From the NCBI GenBank assembly GCA_015501595.1, contig JADNRX010000246.1:1-64000 (forward strand): a stretch of DNA of 64,000 nucleotides. Direction: 5' to 3'. Below, one piece after another: positions 1-9,754 of this stretch (position 1 is its first letter; each line of letters begins with the position of its first letter). Source of the DNA: Hymenopellis radicata (taxonomy: Eukaryota > Basidiomycota > Agaricomycetes > Agaricales > Physalacriaceae). The position numbers and the translations under genes are program-made. The notes under the pieces are model-generated. The model did not search any database. It saw only the letters and a list, made by a program, of their open reading frames with translations, and had not been told where the DNA came from.

Positions 1-1605
1 TTCGGTTGCTGATGTGATAGACGCAAGCGTCATTGGAAAATTGACGTCTACCTTGACGTGGCTCAGAGCAGCCATCACATTCCGGGACTCGTCCGCGCCC
101 CTCCGTTCCCAAATGAAGTCATGGAAATCATAGTTCACGAAGGACGCCGAGTCGCCGTCCTCATCGTTTGATATGTTGTCAATCAAGACGGAGAACGAGC
201 GGAGATATGGTAACATAGGATCTTCATTTTTACGAATGAGAAGATGGCTGATGACGCTATTTATGCCTGCGTCGAAGGCTGTATAGTGAGAGGAAGTCCA
301 ATGAAGATACTTGAGCTCGAGTGTCGAGAGATGAGGGGTAAGACGGAGGACGTTAAAGAGCAGCTCGGAGCTTTCCACCTTAAAATCCAAGATCGAGAGA
401 GTCTGCAGTGTACAAGGAGTGCGGTTCAGGAACCTTTGAACAGCCACGAGTGCACGATCACACTCAAAAGCGATCGGCTCATGGTATGAACGATGGATAT
501 CATCATATGATATTGCACAATGTAGCGCTTGAAGGCATGGACTATGGATGTAGTCGAGTATGTGGGAGTCAGAGAAGTGTAATGAGTGTAGAGATTCATA
601 GCGAACGATCATCGGTGGCTTGAAGCATTGATTATTATCGGTGACAATGTGAAGCTCCGTGAGATTCGGACAATGATATAGGTAGTCCAACCGGTCGAAT
701 GAACTCGGCGTGATACGTGAATGACTTCGAGTGGCCCAGTACTGGCGAAAATCCGTTAACTGGTGCAGAGGAAGCGGGATAAAAAATCGAGTCTGCTCGA
801 GCGTAACGGACGTTAAGCCAGGAGCGAATTGGAAAGCGCGTAAGTCGTAGGCATCCCCAGATATCGACTCCTGACCATCATCGCCCATTCGCAATACCAA
901 TCGTTCTAGTCGCCCCACACGCCGACGCACCTCACGAAGAGCATGCAGGACCTGAATCGAACAGTGGATAGAAAGATACTGCCACCGCCCCGACACGGCC
1001 GTGAGCTCGTCTAACCACGATAGGCATGTATCCGACCACGTCCACATTGGTTCGGACATCTCCAGGCGAAGGCACAGCGGAAGCGTGCCACTGAGGGAGA
1101 TGGCGCGCTTCAGGAGATTAACGGAATTCGCAAGCCTCCCACAGTCCTTCACATCAATCGAGATGTACGTCCATAAAGACGGATGCGAGCGCACGACCTG
1201 CCGCCATCGAGAGCAGACCCGAGCGAGGACCCAAGGACCTTGCCTGATACATAGGATGCTCGTAGATGTAAGGCCAAACCAGTAGAAGATCCTCGCCAGG
1301 ACCTCCGGCGGGAAGTGATGGAAGACCGATCTTCGCATCAGGTAGCCCTTGATGTCGCACTGTAGACGAGATCTATGAGCCTGGATTGTCGAAAGACTGG
1401 CTTGGAGGCGGGAGATTTCAGCGTCTACGGCTGAGAGGTTGGCGATTGCAGGTGTTATGACATCCTCGGTGAACTTTGTGGCGTCGTCGGCAGATAGGGG
1501 GTCATTCGTATCGAAATATCGCGGGTAAGCGGCTTGAAAGTCGGTTGGGAATAGAATGGAGACCATAAATGACAAGGATGTCGTTTCATGATGCATAGGG
1601 GACAT
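1..1605 (-). CDS. F-box protein, 3' end beyond window
   Basis: A single open exon runs from an ATG at 1605 to the left edge without a stop (at least 535 codons). After a leucine-rich, coiled-coil-like N terminus (residues about 55-85), residues 96-140 form an F-box (FHHFPPEVLARIF..., then a W-x-L-x-R-V-C-S-R-W stretch). The rest has irregular leucine-rich blocks like the LRR-type receptor half of basidiomycete F-box proteins. Such proteins usually link substrates to SCF ubiquitin ligases through Skp1; the target is unknown. A likely 5'-UTR intron (about 1690 to 1639, GTAAGC...CAG) lies upstream. This large, fast-evolving family makes a specific orthologue impossible to name. Confidence 0.8.
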   Translation of the reverse strand, partial: MSPMHHETTSLSFMVSILFPTDFQAAYPRYFDTNDPLSADDATKFTEDVITPAIANLSAVDAEISRLQASLSTIQAHRSRLQCDIKGYLMRRSVFHHFPPEVLARIFYWFGLTSTSILCIRQGPWVLARVCSRWRQVVRSHPSLWTYISIDVKDCGRLANSVNLLKRAISLSGTLPLCLRLEMSEPMWTWSDTCLSWLDELTAVSGRWQYLSIHCSIQVLHALREVRRRVGRLERLVLRMGDDGQESISGDAYDLRAFQFAPGLTSVTLEQTRFFIPLPLHQLTDFRQYWATRSHSRITPSSFDRLDYLYHCPNLTELHIVTDNNQCFKPPMIVRYESLHSLHFSDSHILDYIHSPCLQALHCAISYDDIHRSYHEPIAFECDRALVAVQRFLNRTPCTLQTLSILDFKVESSELLFNVLRLTPHLSTLELKYLHWTSSHYTAFDAGINSVISHLLIRKNEDPMLPYLRSFSVLIDNISNDEDGDSASFVNYDFHDFIWERRGADESRNVMAALSHVKVDVNFPMTLASITSATE

Positions 1606-2332
1606 ATGGAGTCGAATTCAAAGAGGCAAGTGCGGCCTGTTAAAATTCAAAATGAGCCTACCCTCTTTACAGAAACAGACAGGGGCTTACCGTGCTTGAC
1701 TGAGTGGGGAAAGGTTGGGCAGGTTTGAGAGTGTCCAAGAATACGCCTAAAACAAGCAAGACCGCCGAAGAATTTTAGAACGGCGCTTGCTTTTATAGCC
1801 GTTATTGTGGGGCGCGTCGCTCCATATGATAGAATGATTCATACATTCGCCGTGATGGCGGACTCGTGTCAGCCAAGGCCTACATTTTCAGCGGGAATGG
1901 AGAAGCTGTCCTGAATGAAGAACTGAAATTCTGAGGCCTGTTTCGCAGGCGCGATGAAAACTTGTAACAGACCGTGGATGAAAGCTTACCCAAAGGATAG
2001 AGAGACTCCAGAAGGACTTGCCTGGTATCATGTCCGTTAACTGTAACTTGCAATGCCGGCAGAGCAGCCGGCAAGAGAGCTAGGTCAAAGGATGTGATGA
2101 TGGTTCAAAGAAAGACGCTGATGGCCACGTGTTCAATTTTCATGAAATGATGAACGAGGGCCGCGTCAAATGATCTCAAATCTGCGCCTGTCTATGTCGA
2201 CTATATTTCCAACGAAAGTGTACAGTAATACTCTAACTTGGACGCCTAAGACGTTGTTTTTGGGAGCCAAACACATAAGAACACCGTATGTATCCGGCAG
2301 GAGACGTATGATACGTTAATACATGTAACAAC
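1606..2332. other. intergenic, no supported gene
   Basis: This holds the upstream region and probable 5'-UTR intron of the F-box gene, then AT-richer sequence up to the end of the MYND gene. Only short open frames without family signals are present. Confidence 0.5.
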
Positions 2333-4288
2333 TTATGCAAAGGAGTTTTGAGGATCGTACACGCCTCCAAATTGCCCCATGTCCTCTACCCCCGTCTTCA
2401 ACGCGGCGTGATCCCAAGTCCCTACCCTCCTGATTGGACGCAGGCCCATTGGCAGCTGAAACAACAATGGGACGCGTTCAGACCCATCAAAGCTGTCGCG
2501 AGCAAGTACCTCTGCCATTACGGGTTCTTTCGAGTCGAGTAGGTGCAATATAGTGGTCGGTGGGCAGATTGTTAGGTCGACGTGGCGTACAAGATTGCGG
2601 TCCTGAAGTCTGTGGGCGTACATGATATCATGCAAAACGTAATTCAGGAATAACACATCCCGCGAGCTGACGGCTTGGCATGTGTTAGCTATGTACTACG
2701 CATCAGTGTGTGTATAATAATGAGTCTTGGAAACCCACGGTCAAGCTTTTCGTGGTAAGTATGGCATTTTTCGCGATGGCGATGCTGCCAGTCTGACCTT
2801 TGGCATACTTGCGAGCAATAGAATGTGACACGACAGCCGGAGCAGGTGCGCAGTGGGTATCCCCGTCTGGTAATCAAGTTTGGACACTGGGAGTTGTGGT
2901 TAGTGCAAAAGTCGAAGTCAAAATAGGCAAGGACGCACTTGACATGAATCACAAATAGTTGGTCGGTTTTGTTCAAATACCTCAGAAAGCCTAGCTAGGT
3001 CTCTGAGTTGCTTGTCGTAGACTTCCAACGCCGGAGCACTCAATGCCTCTGCAGTGAGCAACGACCTCATTTGTCGTCTCGCGCGCATGGCAGACTTGAA
3101 GACAGAGTAATAAACCAGGTACGGAGCCGTACACGCCAGGAAGTTGCCAAGGGTGCGAAGAGATTCCACGTACGTGTCTCGCCCCGCAATAGCTGAGTAC
3201 TGAAAGCAGAGGTACTGTATTCGGGCCACACTCAAGACTGCACCATGGTCCTATGCCTGGTGAACAATCGGTGCTCCGCAGACTTGAATTAATCGGGAGA
3301 GTTGCTGGTAGCCGATAAAGACGCAGTCGTAACCGACGATGAAGAGATCGCATTTGGTACGACCAAGCACATCTGCAGACTTGACCATCCTACGGTACAG
3401 ACTGGCCCGCGATGCAGTGCACATTATCTCGCATGTCCAGCGTACGAACCCTTTCCGGAGGAGGTGGATGGCGACACGCTCGTCCGGGAGAAAGATGTAC
3501 ATCCCACGATACGACGTTCCGAGCAGGAAAGCGGGGTCCCTGAACTCTTGCTTTGTGAGCCTTGCCGCTTTGAGGCGGCTAATGGCATCGATGGTACACG
3601 ATAAGAATAGAGTGACAAATCTTTCCGGCTCGGCTAGGAGGGCGTCATAAAGCTCTCGGGCATATGGAGGAAGAGAGTCGGGGTTGGACTCCCCATTAAT
3701 AACAAAACCAACCGCGCTGAAACAATGTTCAAGGACTTTTGGGCGTGGAGTGGGTGTCAAAGAAGACGCGGGGAACAGTAAGGGTGTAAGGACACAAGTA
3801 AGGAAGAATGTCTTTCCCGTGCTTCGTAGTTCCTCGGGCACACGGAATGCCATGAGTTCATGGTCTTCCAGGGTAGCAAGATGCACGCTTGCCAAAGTTG
3901 TGTAAACGAACTTGGCCAAGAGTTCCGCAATGTTGGCTTCAAACTCGGCGTCGCGGCTGGGGATGATGATGTCGTTGATAAAATGGGTTGTGCAAGTAAC
4001 GATGTATGGCCTTATGCGGAGGATCAGAGCAGCCTTGTCGGCAGCGGACGGAAGTCCCGCATCTGAGGACAAACGCGCGGATGCGATGATGCCTATGGCC
4101 TCAAAGACTGCCACGGCAGTGTTCACTGGATCATCGGGATTGTCTGATGGTATATATTCCACCCAGGACGCCGTGGAACGGCTCACTCGCAGTAGAATGT
4201 CAGAGAATTGACGCCATGTGATCCGATTCCGAGGGGCGCGTCGTGCGAAATCCAAGAAGGCAGAAGTAGAGAGCCCAATGGACGACAT
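2333..4288 (-). CDS. MYND-type zinc-finger protein, 588 aa
   Basis: Four exons join in frame: 4288-3284, 3214-2939, 2886-2735 and 2666-2333 (introns of 69, 52 and 68 bases; the last has a CTAAC branch site). The product has 588 residues. A complete MYND finger spans roughly residues 423-466: C-x2-C, then C-x2-C-x4-YCS-x2-CQ-x3-W-x2-H-x3-C. The first cysteine pair is encoded before the second intron and the rest after it. The first 335 residues are helical and without a recognised domain, as in the many MYND-only proteins of Agaricomycetes. MYND fingers usually mediate protein-protein contact; a specific role is not known. Two of the donors used (GTCTGC, GTTTCC) are weak, so these joins are the least certain part. 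Confidence 0.8.
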
Positions 4289-4670
4289 CCCTGCCTATCT
4301 TAAGTGGGGATCCTCCAGGACTTTATTCCCATAGAAGCGAGACTCACTGTGCGCTTTAGACGCCTGATGGTCAGAAACTGAAAGGAATGTGATTACATAA
4401 TTGGACCCATTGCCGGCCATTTCGGCAGGTAGCAGCAGCCTGGTAAACCATATTCTTGTGGTCATTGATATGACAGCTCTATTGGCCCAGGACACACTTA
4501 GTACAAGCATGTAAACATCTAGCGTCCGCAGGCATCGCTCAACATCTCGGCGTCGCTCTTTCCTTGACCACATCTGAGTCAAGGATCATTTTCGACAGTC
4601 CTTCGTAAAACCATAGAACTACAGTACGAGTAAGAACACAAGAAATTACAGATCAAACAGCGCCATTTAT

Positions 4671-5790
4671 CTACGGGCAGTCATTATCAGACACAAACCA
4701 TCTCCCGAATATCCCATTATGCCCCTACAGCATCTCGTAAGTAACATTTTCTCATTCAGATCTTAAAACAGCGAGAGGCACGTACCATTTCAATACAAAT
4801 ATCCGGATGGTCGTAGTGTGCAAAGTTGAAGTGTGATGGCGTAGAATAGCACATATCCTCCCAGTTATCCCAAGGCCACTGATGATTCTCAAGCTTTGCC
4901 TCGACGATGCGCTTGTGGTAGCCGGTGCACTCCTGTACGGACAAGATTACGAGCTCGGAATACGAGGCTCAGGAAAACAAACCTTCTTGACATGCTGATC
5001 CCAGTACGTCCTACATGTCGGCTCATTCGTGTGTGTGATCCACTCTGCGATGATCTTGCCCTGGATATGGACCAATCAGTCCGAGAGCGTCGATGGAAAT
5101 GGAAAGAAGCGCACCTCATCGCGTACGCATCGCCTCGGATGCTCGGATGGTTATCTCGGTCTCCATGCACCATTCCAGCTCATCTACATCAGGTTGAACG
5201 GGGATGTTGGCGAGCTCGGCGGTATATCTCCTAGACTCGAAGGAGAGACAGCGATGGTCGGGCTTGAGATCGAGCCAGACAAGCCGAGAGTGCTTTCTAT
5301 GCTCCTCATCCCGCCGCATAGCGTCCTCTTTAAGCCACAGATCGATGTAGAGATAGATACAGGCGATCGCGAGGAAGATCAGGAGAAAGATCCAAAGGCA
5401 GATTTGGAAACCGTTCTTCTTCTTACGGGGGACGTCTTTGCTGACTAGTGGTAGCAGCTCATCACTGCTGTTGAACATGAGGACGTCGTTCGTGTCATGA
5501 TGAAGGGGCACAGACCTGCGAATACTAGACGGGTACGATGGCGGAGGAGAAGCAGTTCCGTAGCCTGAATTGCTGGATGGCGTGTCAACGGCATACTAGA
5601 AAAAGCAAGAATTGGACTACGCACCGCGGCATTGGTGGGAGAGAGGACCAAGGGCTCTGCGTGAGAGACTGACGAGCGGCTTATCACGCCTTCTGCCGGG
5701 TCCCGGGTTAGTACGGTCCTGGATCCTAAGACTAAGTAGGCGAAGATCTCCACCGAATATGCATGCAATGTCTTCTAGATGCCGTCCACC
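4671..5790 (-). CDS. single-pass membrane protein, basidiomycete family
   Basis: A multi-exon minus-strand gene. The last exons are clear: 4932-4786 and 4724-4671, ending in a short Gly-Arg-Trp-rich tail followed by TAG. A large exon from about 5610 to 5127 encodes a Pro/Ser-rich cytosolic stretch, a basic KKK patch, one strong transmembrane helix (from codons near 5420 to 5350) and then an extracytosolic domain with spaced cysteines and tryptophans. An in-frame join from 5127 to 5044 is possible but unsure. The first exon and the start codon were not resolved; 5790 is only an approximate limit. The pattern (tail, one helix, Cys/Trp-rich domain) resembles an uncharacterised protein family common in mushrooms. 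No function can be assigned. Confidence 0.65.
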
Positions 5791-6821
5791 CAACCGAAAA
5801 GCCTCACCTCCATCGCGACTCCTACTTACAAACCAGTCAAGTTCCTAGCGAACATCATCCCAGATTTGCTTGTTCTCCCACCTCCGGCTCCGTTGACATT
5901 GACTTTTGCGACATAGCACACACAATGTTCTACCTCCAAGGAAGAGCAATGTTCTACCTCCAAGGAAGAGACACTTTTACTTCGTCTCCCAGACGCTTCC
6001 GTCGACAGGATGCGTACGCTATAAGAAAACCAATCAGAAGCGGAAACTGAAGACGAGTGGTCGACTCACGTCGTCACTCAGCTCCACACGAATCAGAGCT
6101 TCCAAAACGCCCTGGGAAACCCGAATCGTTATCAGTCACCAGTCTGGTACTATAAGAGAAGACGACGATCACCTTTCCCGTCCATTTTTCGGTCTCCTGA
6201 ACCTGTGCTGGAGTGATGAAATCTTGAGACGTGCGAGAAGCAAAAATCATCTGTGCTGCTGCGGCACGGATGACGGTCCCAGGTGCAGCGAGAGCTCTCT
6301 GAGTCGGTGCGTGCTCACCCATGACTGGACCAGTTCCGAGCGGCGCAGAGTTGACGGCAATACGTCCTGCCGACCAACAAGCAGCCAAGTGGTAGAGATG
6401 ATGAGTTTCCATCTGTCGCATTGTGTTAGGCTGTGAAAGTGCGGGGAAAGCAGCACGGTAGTTACCTCCAAGGTCGCCACATCTTCGGTGGAGTCGATAA
6501 TTTGTTGGATGAGGGTCTGATTGCAATCTGGGAAGGATGTCTGGCGTCCTTGGGATGCGTAGAAACTGTCTGCGGATGCATTTACTATCCCTGCAACGAT
6601 CTTCGTGGTGCAGCCTTCTGGTTTGGAGTCGTTGAGAGCGGATTTAACGATGTCGTGGAATGTGGGGTCAGCGAATACCTGTGACAACGGATCAGTGTGG
6701 ACTTAGAGAGCCAAGGGAGAAGATACGACTTACCGGCTTGGATATCCAGTAAGGCTTCTCACTTGAATTGGATGCAGGTGGATTGACGAAGTTATAATCA
6801 ACATTTCGCGTCACGGCAATA

Positions 6822-7085
6822 CTGTACAGTTTCATTCAATTCGTCAGGCCATGTGACCTGTGACCGGCCTGACGAAAATTTGAATTCGTCGCGGCGCCGC
6901 AGGCGCCGTGACATGCAAAAAATTTTCATCATAATACCCCCAATTTGGCTGACTTTAGAGCCATTTTTGGTGAAATTCACTGGCCAGATTCGTCATATTT
7001 CCGTGGGACCTGTGACTAGTGTGGCAATTCGTCGATTTCGGGTCCCTTGTGACCCGTGACCGACGAATTGAATGAAACTCTACAG
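6822..7085. mobile_element. MITE copy A1, TA target duplication
   Basis: A 264-bp element flanked by TA at 6820-6821 and 7086-7087. Its ends are near-perfect inverted repeats of about 24 bases starting CTGTA(C/G)AGTTTCATTC. Just inside them lie subterminal copies of a GTGACC(T/C)GTGACCG motif. It encodes no protein. The TA target site and CTGTA termini suggest mobilisation by a Tc1/mariner-like transposase, which is inference. It is inserted in a coding exon of the uridine phosphorylase gene. Confidence 0.85.
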
Positions 7086-7264
7086 TACAAGCCTTAGGAA
7101 CAACAACCGTTCCAACGGGGACGTCTATGAGGCCGCCACAAGAGCCGAGCCTATGTCATAGTCAGTAGCGCGTTTACCTCCGTCTATGATACGGTCAACA
7201 TTACCGAATGGTAAGCATATCGCCTATCAGGCATTCCCGGACCTCACGGACGAAGAAGTCCATA

Positions 7265-7732
7265 CTGTAGCGTTTCAACCGTATATTCTCATATCGGGTC
7301 ACGGAGCCTCATGAACCGAACCTATACATATTGCATATTGCATCACGGAGCCTCCTGGCCAGGCACAGGCATCCAAAAGCGGAAATTTCAGGTCCCGCCT
7401 GCAGCGGTCCTGTCCAAATAAGGGAATTTAAGGGTCTACGAACCTATTTGCTGTAAGTTCACAGCATACTGTAGACTTTCATTCAATTCGTCGGGCCATG
7501 TGACCTGTGACCGGTCCGACGAAATTATGGTTTCGTCGAATTACCATATATGGTAATTGCCGCCGCGGCGGGAGGCTGGCGGGGGCCCCGCCGGGGACTT
7601 TTTTCTCAATTTTCGCGTGACTCTTGTGACTTTTCGTCGATTTCGGATCCTCTGTGACCCGTGACCGACGAATTGAATTAAAGTGTACAGTATCGGGTCA
7701 CAAGGCGCGAACCTATGGTTGAAACGCTACAG
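7265..7732. mobile_element. MITE B with a nested MITE, 18-bp perfect TIRs
   Basis: The flanking sequence is TA at 7263-7264 and 7733-7734. The first and last 16 bases inside the TA (CTGTAGCGTTTCAACC and its complement) are exactly inverted; with T-A included the identity is 18 bases. Without the nested copy the element is 244 bp. It is non-coding. A GGGTCACGGAGCC-like motif recurs inside it. It sits in the second interrupted exon of the uridine phosphorylase gene. Confidence 0.85.
7469..7690. mobile_element. MITE copy A2 nested in MITE B
   Basis: A 222-bp relative of the element at 6822-7085: same CTGTA termini, same CATTCAATTCGTCGG inner repeat and same GTGACC-rich subterminal motif, but a different, GC-rich centre. 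TA at 7467-7468 and 7691-7692 marks its own target duplication inside the larger element. Confidence 0.85.
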
Positions 7733-8095
7733 TATTGGGAGTCCCCATCCCAATACTACAGATGGACACGGGAACGCCCTTGTATCTTCCCGTTATGGTC
7801 AGGAAGCCGCGCTCAGATGACAATTGGAACGGTTTTGGGGTGACATCTAGATGGGAAGCGATGGTGAGTGCGCGAGACGGCGACCCGACAGTGATCTAAC
7901 GAGCAAAGTAAACGCCCCAACGACCTTGTCATAAACGAGAATCCTTTCTTATCAGTCTGTTGGTGACCTCACCAGGACGCAAGCCCAGATGATAGACACG
8001 CAAATCCGCAGTCCGGGAAATCTGCGAAGAGGGGTAAGGTATGGTGTGGATGTGTGTTATAAGTACTTGCTAGCATCAGTGAGGATGTCCTTCAT

Positions 8096-8589
8096 TTTCT
8101 CTTCGATCGAACAATTGAATGCGAGGTGAAGGGAAGAAGGGAAGACGCGAATCAGGCGATGCCGGGCCGCGTGAACGTGCCTCGGTGGCATGTGCCCGCG
8201 CCGATTACTTGTCTGGCCCGTGCTCCATTGCTTGAAGTTGATGTCTTGTCCCGCAGTGACAGCGACCTACCAGTAGGACCCTAACCGCGAAGATTGTAAT
8301 AACAGAGGAAGATCCGGACAACTGGAGCTTCGTACGTCCGTATCATCGCTGTGCTTTTTGAAGCCCCCCGCCTCCTCAAAAATACATGATATCCTGAATG
8401 AACAACGGTTGGTATTCGTATTTAGAGCCATATTGTACTACTACGAGAAGGACCACGATCCTCTCAGTGATTGGACACACCTTGCTCCTGGAGACGTGGA
8501 CGTATGGAAAATACACCGCATCACCTGTTACTATTGGATTGACTCTGCAGATATCTCGCTGCCGCCGTACGAAGTACTAATATCCGAAC
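8096..8589. other. intergenic, no supported gene
   Basis: Region between the start of the broken uridine phosphorylase gene and the end of the next minus-strand gene. I see no family signal or RNA gene. Confidence 0.5.
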
Positions 8590-9170
8590 CTATTTCGCCA
8601 CGTCTTGGAACAGCGTGTGATACTTTTCTGGTAAGATTGCCTCTCCTTCCACGACTTCGTAAAGCTTCAACTCGTGATCCTTGCACACCAAACTAACCCG
8701 ACGCGCAGCCAACAAGCGATTCCGAATATCCGTCATGGCGGCGCAGAGCTGCCTTAAATTCGGCTGCATATTCTGGCGCACGTAGTCCAACTCTCGCATA
8801 GTCTTCCTCGTGAGCAAGGTGAACTTGCCGTTCGTATGCGTGCCGACGTAGACTGTTGGCGTCTGCGAGAAGAACATTTGTTCATAGCGCTTCCGCCAGC
8901 TCCCCGGGACGCCCTGCTTTTTGGAAGAGATTTCGATAATTGACGAGTCCGGTACAACTGCACCTCCGTGCACGATGTTAACCTCCGCGCTCTCCGAAGA
9001 CGGGAAGGTGCCATCGTCGGTGTGGATGGAAGTTTGCTCTCCGTCTAGAATACATCCATCAACCTCGAAGCGCACGACGAGCTTGATACCACCCATGTTC
9101 TGTGAATAACCAGACTCGGTAAGGCTAGTAATACGAACCCAGTGGCAAACGATGAGACGCACGTATGCAG
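8590..9170 (-). CDS. 3' part of a conserved fungal gene, cut by transposon
   Basis: One open exon ends with TAG at 8590 and is open upstream to 9170, where the KDZ terminal repeat begins. The reading contains a SGYSQNMGG segment, VVRFEVD, then VPDSSIIEISS, followed by an aromatic-rich stretch and a helical C-terminal tail. This order resembles a fungal family often labelled, probably wrongly, geranylgeranyl pyrophosphate synthetase, whose ...VRFEVD...EIKT... core recalls Rai1/DXO-like nucleases. That match is from memory and moderate. The N-terminal two thirds are missing, so the gene is probably dead. Confidence 0.5.
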
Positions 9171-9246
9171 GCCCTAAGGCACTTTCTGTACATGATCTCC
9201 CTCTTATAAGAACCCTGACTTCTATACAAGCCGCCCTCTAACTACA
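9171..9246. repeat. left terminal inverted repeat of KDZ element
   Basis: Matches the complement of 23960-23999 plus 22761-22789 in an ordered series of blocks; the best block matches at 26 of 29 positions (TTCTATACAAGC...TACAGT). Confidence 0.75.
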
Positions 9247-9754
9247 GTACCACCCCAAAGGGAGTAGGATCATACATGACCTCCGAAATCATGCATTGCC
9301 TTGCTTGCGGGATTCAGGATCCCGTCCGCGTACCCAAATCAGGCTGCCCGCAGCGCTGGCTCCTAAAAATGGCATTGGGTACGCGCCCAGCCGCACAGAT
9401 CGGGATGATACAGCGCCAATCGACCTCGAGATCTCGATGGAATCTTGATGGATGGTCCTTTGAGTTTGATAAGTGCTTCCTGATAAGATGTCGATGCAAG
9501 GCCTCCTTACATAGGCTGTCGCGTGGAGGTGCTGCTCATCAAGTCCATTGCGCCTAAGTCCACTGAGCCATCAAGTTCATAAGTCCATCACATCAGGTCG
9601 TCAATTTTCCGAGTTATCAAGTTACTGACACGTCACACTAGAGTTGTTCATAAATTGTTTGTATTCCTGTATTCTACACGCTACGTACACAAACAAGCAA
9701 GATCAAAAAAAAAAAAAGTAGTTTACAACATAAAAGATTCACCGTGCCTGCATC

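Larger units (their letters stand above)
5977..8095 (-). pseudogene. uridine phosphorylase gene broken by two MITE insertions
   Basis: Pieces on the minus strand read in order as a nucleoside phosphorylase of the PNP/UDP family: an N-terminal YHLGLRPGE motif, VGSPSRA, the phosphate-binding-like RLGSCGG, SFYASQGR, and the VATLEMETHHLYHLA stretch that is diagnostic of uridine phosphorylases. Uridine phosphorylase splits uridine into uracil and ribose-1-phosphate in pyrimidine salvage. The chain ends GSVWETK plus TAA at 5977; the probable ATG is at 8095. Two transposon insertions interrupt coding exons (6822-7085 and 7265-7732). Removing each element with one copy of its TA target restores the frame exactly. 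Near 8028 one base seems missing, and the first intron after codons VTNRL starts with AT instead of GT. Read as it stands, the gene cannot give a full protein. Confidence 0.85.

Noticed and set aside
6822..7085. MITE A1 acting as an intron
   Set aside because: GT and AG bases do occur at its ends in the minus strand, but each splice choice I tried leaves the uridine phosphorylase frame shifted; only exact removal with one TA restores it.
8358..8696. Small plus-strand gene
   Set aside because: A 112-codon frame without family signal; its 3' part overlaps the conserved minus-strand gene ending at 8590.
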